From contig JAYGHB010000004.1 in assembly GCA_034931985.1 (NCBI GenBank), positions 62,001 to 126,000 of the forward strand: a stretch of DNA of 64,000 nucleotides. Reading direction: 5' to 3'. Below, piece by piece: positions 19,398 through 28,700 of the stretch. Position numbers and translations under genes: made by a program. Within the stretch, counting starts at the first letter, position 1. The number at the start of each line of letters is the position of its first letter. The stretch comes from Halotia wernerae (GTDB lineage Bacteria; Cyanobacteriota; Cyanobacteriia; Cyanobacteriales; Nostocaceae). The notes under the pieces were generated by a model that worked only from the letters and a program-made list of their open reading frames with translations, made no database searches and had not been told where the DNA came from.

Positions 19398-21426
19398 TTG
19401 TTTGAATCAGCAACTTTAGCAATGTATGGAGGAATGATGGCTAAACCCTACCTGGTAAAGGATATTAACTCTGGCTCTAGTGATTCCACTCCTAATGATG
19501 ACCGGAACTCTTCGCCACAACTAACTAACATCAATGGCACTCTATATTTCGCTGCTAATGACGGCATTCGCGGAAATGAAGTATGGAAGAGTGATGGCAC
19601 TGAGGCTGGCACTGTTCTGCTTAAAGATATCTACAGTGGTATTACAAGCGATTATTACTTTGGGTTTGGTTACAATTTTACCAATGTCGATGGCATCCTC
19701 TATTTCACTGCTGAGGATGGTACCGTCAATAAAAAATTGTGGAAGAGCGATGGCACTGATGTCGGTACTGTTTTAGTTGGAGACTTTGATTACAATGCTC
19801 TTAGTGAGTATAGTTTCAGCAGGCTGACAAACGTTAACGGCAACCTCTATTTCTCTGCTTATAATAGAAGTAAGCCTATACAACTATGGAAAAGCGACGG
19901 AACTCAAGAAGGCACTGTCCTAGTCAAAGACTTTCAGCTTGACCCTAGATACTATGGTATTCAGTCCGTAATCAATGCCAATGGCATCGTCTATTTTAAT
20001 ATTTTCAGTGTTGACGCGGAAAGTAACGAGTTGTGGAAGAGTGATGGCACTGAAGCTGGCACTGTTTTTGTTAAAGATATCTTTTGGAATACCTCTGTTC
20101 TAGCAAATAACATCGCTAGCATTCTCTATTTCAATGCTTACGATGACACTCTTGGTTATGAGTTGTGGAAGAGTGATGGCACTGAGGGTGGTACTGTTCT
20201 AGTCAAAGACATCAACTCTGGGTTTGCTAGCTCTAACCCTTCTGAGTTGACTAACATCAACAACACTCTGTACTTCTTTGCTGATGACGGCATTCATGGT
20301 AATGAATTGTGGAAAAGCGATGGCACAGAGAACGGCACTGTCTTAGTTAAAGACATCAACTCTGGGTCTGATGGTTCCACTCCTTTCAACTTGACCATCG
20401 TTGACAACGTTTTCTATTTCTTTGCTGATGACGGCATTCATGGTAATGAATTGTGGAAAAGCGATGGTACAGAGAATGGCACTGTTTTAGTTAAAGATAT
20501 CAACTCTGGATCTGGTAATTCTGCTTCTTCAGTCAACAACAGTTTCCCTGATTTAACCAACGTCAATGGTATTGTTTACTTCTTTGCTGATGACGGCATT
20601 CACGGTAAAGAACTATGGAAAAGCGATGGTACAGAGAATGGCACTGTTTTGGTTGAAGACATCGTTCCTGGGTCTGCTGGTTCTAATTCTTCTGACCTCA
20701 CCAATGTCGATGGTGTTCTTTACTTCTATACTGACGACAGTATTCACGGTAAAGAACTCTGGGCATTAAACACTAACCCCCCTGTAACCAGTCCCATAGT
20801 CAGTATTACTGCCATTGATACTAATGCTGCTGAAGATGGTAACACTCCAGGCATTTTTCGTATTAGTCGTACTGGCGATACTAGTACTGCGTTGACTGTT
20901 AAATATAACATTGATGGCACTGCCGACAACAAGAGCGACTACAACCAAATCAACGGTACTATTACCATTGATGTAGGTCAATCCTTTGCAGATATAATCA
21001 TTAGCCCAGTAGATGATATTTTCAAAGAAGGCAGTGAAACTGTCACTCTGACGCTGTTTAATCAGTCTGACTACGCTATTGATGCCTCTAAGATCACTGC
21101 CACTGTTGTAATTGCCGACAACGCCAGTACCGCAATAGTACCAACTCAACTTTACTTAGTAAAGGACATTTATCCTGGTAATAATAATGACTACGAGACG
21201 GAACCATATAACCTAACAAACGTCAACGGCACATTGTATTTCACTGCTGATGATGGTATCAATGGTCAAGAGTTGTGGAAAAGCGATGGAACTCAAGAGG
21301 GTACTGTCCTGGTTAAAGATATTAAACCTGGGTCTGATAGTTCTAATATCTTTGATTTGACCAAAATCGATGGCACATTGTATTTCACTGCTGATGATGG
21401 TATCAATGGTCAAGAGTTGTGGAAAA
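19398..21426 (+). CDS. ELWxxDGT-repeat protein B, part before the second gap
   Basis: A tandem paralogue of protein A starting 57 bases after it. It begins in the middle of the ancestral protein: FESATLAMYGGMMAKPYLV corresponds to FESATLAKYGAVMAKPYIV of A, so the DUF4347 domain was not kept. The first possible start is TTG 19398; ATG 19422, 19434 and 19437 are alternatives, and GGAGGA lies immediately upstream of the last two. ELWxxDGT blades fill 19440-20770, then a Calx-beta domain (about 20800-21130), then more blades up to the N gap. Confidence 0.7.
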
Positions 21427-21526
21427 NNNNNNNNNNNNNNNNNNNNNNNNNNNNNNNNNNNNNNNNNNNNNNNNNNNNNNNNNNNNNNNNNNNNNNNNNN
21501 NNNNNNNNNNNNNNNNNNNNNNNNNN
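21427..21526. other. Assembly gap (100 N)
   Basis: A second 100-N placeholder within ELWxxDGT repeats. Left flank TGG AAA A and right flank GC GAT GGC join in frame as W-K-S-D-G, the conserved core of the repeat, again pointing to a collapsed or unresolved repeat boundary. Confidence 0.98.
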
Positions 21527-23058
21527 GCGATGGCACTCCAGAGGGTACTGTCCTGGTTAAAGATATTAAACCTGGATCTGGTAGTTCTTATCCAAACAAA
21601 TTTGTAAATATCAATGGCACACTATATTTTACTGCTAACAGTAGAGAACTGTGGAAGAGTGATGGGACTACAGAAGGAACTGTTCTGGTCGAAGATCCTG
21701 GCTTTATTGATTTTGGTTCGCCTGAGATAATTAATATCAACGGCACTTTCTACTTTATTAAAGATGATGGCATCCACGGTAAAGAATTGTGGAAAAGCGA
21801 TGGTACTCAAGAAAGCACTGTTTTAGTTAAAGACATCAACCCTGGTGCTGGTGATTCTTTTCCTAATCCTGAAAACGCTGATCCCCTTTTTTACTTTGAA
21901 CCCCATTTGACTAACGTTAACGGCATCCTCTATTTCTTTGCTGACGACGGTACTCACGGTGGAGAGTTGTGGAAAAGTGATGGTACTGAAAATGGTACTG
22001 TCTTGGTCAAAGATATTAATGCCGGGTCTAGGGGTTCAGTTCCCTCCTTTAATTCAAACCTCAACATATTTGAACCCGAACCAACCAACGTTAACGGCAT
22101 CCTATATTTCCTTGCTGACGACGGTATTCACGGTGGAGAGTTGTGGGCAAGTGATGGTACTCCAGAAGGTACTGTCTTGGTCAAAGACAGCATACCTGGG
22201 GCTGATGGTTTATATCCCTCTCAATTGACCAACGTTGACGGCATCCTCTATTTTACTGCTGACGACGGTATCAACGGTAGAGAGTTATGGGCGTTGAATA
22301 CTAACCCAACCGTATTCAACTCTACAGTCAGTATTAGCGCTATTGATACCAATGCCGTCGAAACTGATAACTCCCCAGCCAGTTTCCGCATTAGTCGCAC
22401 TGGCGATACTGATATCGCCCTAGCTGTCAAATATACTATTGATGGTACTGCTACTAATGGTATCGACTACACCCAACTCACTGGTATTGCCAGTCTCGCT
22501 GTTGGTCAATCTTTTGCAGATGTAACCATCACCCCAGTAGATGATGGTTTGGTGGAGAGTAGCGAAACTGTTACTCTCACTCTCACTACTGGAATTGACT
22601 ATGACTTAGATACATCTTATATCTCTGCCACTGCTACAATCATTGACTCCATCAATATTATTAACGGTGGTGGTAGTCGTGACCCATTAACTGGTACTGA
22701 TGGCAGCGACAAAATCGTCGGTGGTACTGGTAGCAAAACAATAACGGGCGGCGCTGGCAATGATCAGTTTGTTTACACCAGTATGCGAGAAGTCGGTCAT
22801 CGCATCACCGATTTTACTGTGGGCAGTGACAAAATTGTTCTGATACAACTGCTCGATAGCCTAGTTCATGATGGGTATAACGGCAGTGATGCATTTGCCG
22901 ATGGTTATGTGCGACTGGTACAAGGACGCACTGCTAACAGTACCATTGTGCAAATTGACCGTGATGGTCTTATGGGTTCGGCAACTTTTCGACCATTTAT
23001 TCAGTTAGATAATGTTACTCCCCAGGCGATGAATAATATTAATAACTTTGTGTTCTAG
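21527..23058 (+). CDS. ELWxxDGT-repeat protein B, Calx-beta and RTX C-terminus
   Basis: Continues with six or so ELWxxDGT blades, a Calx-beta domain (about 22330-22660) and a C-terminal RTX/type I secretion tail nearly identical to that of protein A (TGSKTITGGAGNDQFVYTS, MGSATFRPFI). The last 300 bases of A and B are so similar that gene duplication or conversion is recent. A hairpin follows the stop. Confidence 0.8.
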
Positions 23059-23061
23059 TTT

Positions 23062-23094
23062 GGTATCCCCAAAGTGCCTATACTTGGGGATACC
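23062..23094 (+). terminator. Hairpin after ELWxxDGT protein B
   Basis: GGTATCCCCAA and TTGGGGATACC form a perfect 11-base-pair stem around an 11-base loop directly after the stop codon at 23058. There is no U-run, so it is a possible weak terminator or mRNA 3'-end stabiliser. Confidence 0.5.
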
Positions 23095-23142
23095 TAATTG
23101 TACTGTTTTCGAGATCACCCAATTTCACACAATTTAAGACCT

Positions 23143-23778
23143 ATGTTGATTTCTCTCAAACATTCAATCTTGACCACAGGTACAGTCAGCTTATTGAGTC
23201 TAGGCAGTTTATCACTTGCCAGCCCCAGTTATGCAGTCAATCTTGATTTGACTAGTTGGAACACAATTGGTGATGTTAACCCGATTGCATCAGATCAGGC
23301 AATATTAAATTCAGGGACTATTAATACAGTTTCAACTGGTGGTGGTACTGGTTCTTTAGAAGAGTTTTTAGATGTACCTGCTGGCAGTTTAGATCCTGAT
23401 CCTGACAATTTCGTTTTTTCTACTTTTGGTTCTGCAATCAAGACAACTTTTACAGGTATCCAAACTGGGGATGTCTTCGATTTCAACTGGGACTTCTCAA
23501 CTAGCGACACTGACAGCGCTTTTGTGACGATTAATAACTCAGTCATTCCGTTAGCTGCTAGCGGCAATGTTTTCAAATATTCCTTTACAAACGCGGGCAA
23601 TTACAATGTCGGCATTGGTATTATTGATGTAGGTGATTCTATCGGTGGTTCTCAACTTACAGTCAGCAATGCTAACCTCAAGCCAGTTCCTGAACCATTG
23701 ACTATTTTGGGTTCACTCACCGCGCTCAGTTTCGGGGTAGCCATGCGACGGCGTTTTGGCAAAAAAAATTCTGTTTGA
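23143..23778 (+). CDS. PEP-CTERM sorting-signal protein
   Basis: A 211-residue exported protein. ATG 23143 gives a clean signal peptide (MLISLKHSILTTG, hydrophobic core, cleavage near SPSYA). The body is Ser/Thr/Gly/Asp-rich and beta-predicted (FDFNWDFSTSDTDSAFVTIN). The C-terminus is a classic PEP-CTERM tripartite signal: VPEP, a hydrophobic helix, then the basic MRRRFGKK. Such proteins are processed by an exosortase and displayed on or released from the surface. An upstream in-frame TTG (23098) would add 15 residues but spoil the signal peptide. Function is otherwise unknown. Confidence 0.85.
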   Translation: MLISLKHSILTTGTVSLLSLGSLSLASPSYAVNLDLTSWNTIGDVNPIASDQAILNSGTINTVSTGGGTGSLEEFLDVPAGSLDPDPDNFVFSTFGSAIKTTFTGIQTGDVFDFNWDFSTSDTDSAFVTINNSVIPLAASGNVFKYSFTNAGNYNVGIGIIDVGDSIGGSQLTVSNANLKPVPEPLTILGSLTALSFGVAMRRRFGKKNSV

Positions 23779-23842
23779 CGCCCAAGTATGTGATCACTTG
23801 GAACGTTAAACCTGGTATCAGCCAACGCCGATTTTTCAAAAA

Positions 23843-24364
23843 TCAAATCGGAGTTTTAGAGATAACTACTGGTGTCCCTACTGATGCCCAATTAAATAAC
23901 CATTTAGCATGATCGGGGGCAATATTTATGCAGCCGTGGCTGACTGGAGTGCCAAATCTTCGATGCCAGTATGCACCATGAATACCGTAATTGCCTTGGT
24001 AAAACATTGCATAAGGAACGTTGGGAACATCGTAGTCTCTTCCCCGCATCCGGGTAGATTTGTGCTTGGATTGAATTTGAAATTTACCAATACGGGTGGG
24101 AGTAGATTTTTTCCCTGAAGAAATCAAAATAGCATACACAGGTTTTCCACCTTCCCAAGCTATTAATCGTTGTTTTGAGAGATTAATTTGAATCCAACGT
24201 CGATCAGATTGTTGTAAAGTCTCAATAGTTTGTTTAATCTTCTGGTCACTTGAATCTGCCCAAACTTGAGATATTCTAGCCCCCATCACACTTAAGGATA
24301 GTGCTGTACCAGCAAGTAAGATTTTTAAGTGACGCACCCAGTCAGAAGAAATCAAACTTTTCAT
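23843..24364 (-). CDS. L,D-transpeptidase (YkuD domain), copy 2
   Basis: A 173-residue paralogue of the enzyme at 13427-13951. It has a signal peptide or anchor at residues 10-35, the YkuD opening strand (WIQINLSKQRLIAWEGGKPV), the RMRGRDYDVPNVPYAMF segment and the catalytic HGAYWHRRFGTPVSHGCINI. It should cross-link peptidoglycan stems in the periplasm. ATG 24364 is preferred over an upstream TTG at 24379. Confidence 0.9.
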   Translation of the reverse strand: MKSLISSDWVRHLKILLAGTALSLSVMGARISQVWADSSDQKIKQTIETLQQSDRRWIQINLSKQRLIAWEGGKPVYAILISSGKKSTPTRIGKFQIQSKHKSTRMRGRDYDVPNVPYAMFYQGNYGIHGAYWHRRFGTPVSHGCINIAPDHAKWLFNWASVGTPVVISKTPI

Positions 24365-24454
24365 CGTAAATATACCCAAATGACGTTCAATTTAAAGTTT
24401 TATTTGTAACCTATTGCTGTTATAACTGTGGGTTTTGAATAATTGCATCCCCAA

Positions 24455-25090
24455 TTATGCTAGTTGCTCGATCAATTTACCTGCCGCTTCAGTGATCGCC
24501 TGCCAATTTTCCTCAGTTACCAGATGTTTAGGAAATAATTGACCACTCAACCCTACAGCGATCGCCCCTGCTTGTAAAATTTCTTTGGCGTTTTCTAGAG
24601 TCACACCACCAGTAGGAATCAAGGGAATATCACTTAGTGGCCCTTGTAAACTTTTGATATAATCAGCACCGCCCAACGCTGACACAGGAAAGATTTTCAC
24701 ACAGCTTGCACCATGAGTCCAAGCGGTAACTATTTCTGTAGGAGTCAGCGCTCCTGGTATAATAGGTACATCTTTTGCTACCGCTGCTTGAATCATTGCC
24801 GGGTCAACGTGGGGTGTGAAGAGGAACTGCGCCCCACAAGCGATCGCATCTTGCAAGTGTTGAACATTGAGTAATGTACCAGTGCCAATGATACAGTTAG
24901 GTAATTGGGAACGTAGTTGACTAATTAATTCTGGGGCGCGATCGCTATTCCAGGTAATCTCAATTAGCGGCATTCCTCCAGATGCTACCGCCATGGCCAT
25001 TTTTTCTGCCAACTTCATTTTTGAGGCGCGGATGACTGCGATCGCTCGGTATTGTTGCAGCTGTGAAAACCAAGCTGAATTAGACATCAT
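24455..25090 (-). CDS. eda: KDPG/KHG aldolase
   Basis: A 211-residue class I aldolase of the 2-dehydro-3-deoxy-6-phosphogluconate/4-hydroxy-2-oxoglutarate type, releasing pyruvate in the Entner-Doudoroff route. Motifs: the catalytic Glu in IEITWNS, CIIGTGTLLN, FLFTPHVDPAM, the Schiff-base Lys in CVKIFPVSALGG and the phosphate-binding PLIPTGGVTLENA. The ATG at 25090 (MMSNSAWF) is preferred over a TTG 42 bases upstream. It diverges from the phosphate-scavenging gene; the Pho-box-like array lies between them. Confidence 0.9.
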   Translation of the reverse strand: MMSNSAWFSQLQQYRAIAVIRASKMKLAEKMAMAVASGGMPLIEITWNSDRAPELISQLRSQLPNCIIGTGTLLNVQHLQDAIACGAQFLFTPHVDPAMIQAAVAKDVPIIPGALTPTEIVTAWTHGASCVKIFPVSALGGADYIKSLQGPLSDIPLIPTGGVTLENAKEILQAGAIAVGLSGQLFPKHLVTEENWQAITEAAGKLIEQLA

Positions 25091-25320
25091 TTTCTGTGAT
25101 AATATCTTTATAATAGGCAAATATTTTATCAAGAAACTTAAGTATAAATATCTGCATTAGAGTATTTATATTAGCCTGATATTGAATGCTTTTTCTGGGG
25201 CGATCGCAAATTTTCAAATATATTTGTTAGTGCCTCAAAAGCTTATTTAATCTGAATTTTAATAAAAATCAATATTTTAATCCTTTACCATAAATTGTGC
25301 TGAAATAATATTTTTTTTAC

Positions 25321-25372
25321 TTTAAGTATATCTTAACCATTTACTTTGTCTAACTTATCTTTTTCTTAATCT
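25321..25372 (+). promoter_or_regulatory. Pho-box-like array of 8-bp repeats
   Basis: Five 8-base units at an exact 11-base period: TTTAAGTA, CTTAACCA, ACTTTGTC, CTTATCTT and CTTAATCT, separated by 3-base spacers. Units 2 and 5 fit the cyanobacterial Pho-box consensus (C/T)TTAA(C/T)(C/T)(T/A) closely, units 1 and 4 partly, unit 3 poorly. Such arrays bind the phosphate-starvation regulator SphR/PhoB. It lies between eda and the phosphatase fusion at 25749, whose predicted function fits. Confidence 0.65.
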
Positions 25373-25466
25373 TTTAATGGAAATATTTTTAATACCATCC
25401 GAGTTTTCAGATGCTGTATACCTTAAGTTTCAATTTAGGGTTTAGGTTCTCTAGGCACTTACCAGT

Positions 25467-25570
25467 AATAAAATGCCCAGCCTTGCGTTGCGCCTGAAAG
25501 GCGCAACGCTACCAGTTACTGGGTTTTCAAGAAAATATATGTGATAAGGCTGGGCATTTTATTTTTTGGA
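25467..25570 (+). terminator. Large nested hairpin with U-tract in the leader of the phosphatase gene
   Basis: A perfect 18-base-pair outer inverted repeat (AATAAAATGCCCAGCCTT, 25467-25484, with its complement at 25546-25563) encloses an inner 11-base-pair hairpin (25485-25495 with 25499-25509, loop GAA). The right arm runs into ATTTTATTTTTT. It has the shape of an intrinsic terminator between the Pho-box array and the start codon at 25749, so it could end a short leader RNA, act as an attenuator, or be a MITE-like insertion. Confidence 0.5.
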
Positions 25571-25748
25571 TCTCCCTATACTCTTAGTTATCAATGGCAA
25601 CGAGAAATTGATATCAGAGGATTGTTACTCAATTATTTAGTAACTACGGCTTATAAAGTGAGAGATCAATTGTTCCCTAGCTTAAGATAAATAAAACTTA
25701 AGTAGCAGCGAATGAAAACTCAAATTCAAGTAGAAAAAACATCCTACT

Positions 25749-28700
25749 ATGACCATTGAGAACGGAAGAACAACAGCCCCTGCTTACGTTAATCAGCTAA
25801 CTGATGCAGTAGAATACAATGTTTTACCTTTACTGACTGTAGGTGATGAAGTTCCTTTATTAGAAGGCACATTTGGTTCTTACACTGTTAATAATGAGGA
25901 AAAATTTGCATTTGCTGGTATTCCTGATGGTTTAGGAGTCTATGAAACTGACGATTTCTACTACATCTTTGTCAATCATGAACTAGGCAGTACAGCCGAA
26001 ACCGACATTTCTAGCACCATTCCCGGACAAATTACAGGTGCTAGAGTTTCCCTATTCCAGTTTGACAAAAACTGGCAAGTAGTTGGCGGCAAAAATCTGA
26101 TTGAGAAGGTAGTAGATGGCCAAGAAAACAAGTTAAGCACAATTACTGTTACACCCGATGGTGTTACCCAAACCGGAGACTTTGCTTTTAATCGTTTCTG
26201 TTCAGCATATCTAGCAGACCACGGCTTTGTAGGCAACCCAGTATTTTTTGTTCCAGAAGAAGGTGGTGCAGATTCTCGTGGTTGGGCTATAAATACTGAT
26301 GGTACAGCTCAAGCATTAGATGGGCTGGGACGTTACTCTAAAGAAAACGTGGTGGCGGCATCTCAGTACCGTGCTGATAATTCCGAGAAAACTGTACTGC
26401 TGTCAACTGAAGATAATGGCGACGGCGAACTGTATATGTTTGTGGGGAATCAGACAGAAGCTGATCCCAATGGCTTTAAAGATGGAGAGCTTTATGTCCT
26501 CAATGTTACAAACTACAGCGACGAGTCCTTACCTCAAAATCAGCAGTTTGCTGCTACATGGACTAAGGTAGACAGAAGCGTAGTCTATGACACTAAAGGC
26601 ACTGAAGATAAATCTGATGATGTCGCTCTAGATAGTGGTAATGCTTTATCGGACTGGGTTAATGTCGATAATCGTTCTACTAACTTCCGTCGGCTTGAAG
26701 ATATTGCCGAAGATGCCAATAACCCAGGAACTTTCTACTTTGTGACCACGGGTACAAAGGATAACAAGGCAGGTGATGGTGAAGCTGCAACACCAGCGGA
26801 AGCCGAGAACCCTTACGGTAAGCTGTACCGCTTTAGTTTAAATCTCAATGACCCAACGGCTGCTATTACTGACTTTGAACTGCTAGTGTCAGGTGGGCCA
26901 GAAACGGGTGTTAGCTTTGACAATGTTACAGTTGACAGTAATGGTCATGTCTTATTGCAAGAAGATGAGACAGCCTTTGGTGGTGAGGTAATGGATGCTC
27001 AAGGGCGAAACGGTCGGATTTGGTCTTATGACATTGCCAGTGGTGAGGTAACACCCCTGTTTGAAATTAATCAGAAGGCAGCAGGCGACAAATTTGACAA
27101 TGGTACTGGCGGTTGGGAAACCTCTGGGATTGTTGAAGCTGAATCCAATTCCCAACTAAACCGTAGCTCTTACTTATTCGATGTCCAAGCTCATGGTATA
27201 CAGAACGACGTAGACCCAAATCAATTAAACGTCCTCAACGGTGACTATGACCAAGGTGGTCAGCTGTTAATTGCCACACCTGTACCAAAAGTTGAATTAG
27301 TAGGTTTTGCTTCTTTACCTGCGGATACCTTTAGTGAGGGGCCAGCTTCTGGTAAAGACATTTCAGCCAATGGCAGGACGGGGCCTTTTCCAGGACAGCC
27401 AGTTCAAGGCTTCAGCGGTGTACAGTTTGCTAACAGTGATTCTGTTTACTTTCTGTCAGATAATGGTTATGGTAGTAAAAATAATAGTGCAGACTTTTTA
27501 CTGCGGATTCATCGTGTAGACCCGAACTTCAAGGGAACAGAGAATGGAGATGGCAGTGTTAAGGTTTTAGATTTTATTCAACTGTCTGACCCCAATCACA
27601 AAGTTCCTTTCTCAATTGTGAATGAGGGAACTACTGAAAGAGCGCTGACTGGTGCAGACTTTGATGTCGAGTCGTTTGTTTTTGACAAAGACGGTAGTAT
27701 TTGGGTAGGAGAAGAGTTTGGCCCTTACTTGTTACATTTTGATGCCACTGGTAAACTATTAGAAGCTCCTATTGCTACACCCGATCAGTTCAAGACTCTA
27801 GATCAAGAAGCACCGAAAGTCATCGGTCATAGAGGCGCTAGTGGCGATCGCCCAGAGCATACTTTAGAGTCATATAAACTAGCAATTGAAAACGGTGCTG
27901 ATTTTATTGAGCCTGACTTGGTAGTTACCAAAGACGGTGTGCTAATTGCTCGACATGAGCCAGCATTGGCAATTTTGAACTCTGATGGTAGTGTTAATTT
28001 TAACAACACAACAACAGACGTTTATCAGCATTCAGAGTTTAGCGATCGCAAGAAAACAGTCAGCTTAGATGGCAACGAAATTACAGGTTGGTTTGCTGAA
28101 GACTTTACCTTAGACGAAATCAAGACTTTAGGAGCAATCCAGCGTCTACCTTTTAGAGACCAATCTTACAACAGTCAATTTGAGATTCCTACCCTCACGG
28201 AAATTATTGACTTAGTTAAGAATGTGGAAGCTAAGACAAGTAAAAAGATTGGCATCTACCCAGAAACCAAACATCCCACCTACTTTGCCCAAGAAGCTAC
28301 TTATGTAGGTACCACAGACAAAATCAACAGAAACATCAGTGAACTCTTAATCGAGACATTAAAGGATAATAACTTCACTGATCCCAGTCGTATTTTTATT
28401 CAATCTTTTGAGGTAGGCAATCTCAAAGATCTGCACGATCGCATTATGCCTAACGCTGGGGTAGATATTCCCCTTGTCCAACTTTTAGACGCAGCTGGCA
28501 TTGAACTCGACGGTAAGCTGATAGAAAGTCAGCCTTATGACTTAAAAATCAGTGGTGACTCTCGCACCTATGGCGATTTGCGAACTTCAGAAGGCTTGGC
28601 TGATGTAGCCAAATATGCTGATGGTATTGGCCCTTGGAAGCGGATGATCGTGAGCGTCAAAGGTACTGACGCTGATGGTGATGGCAAAGCCGATGATGTC

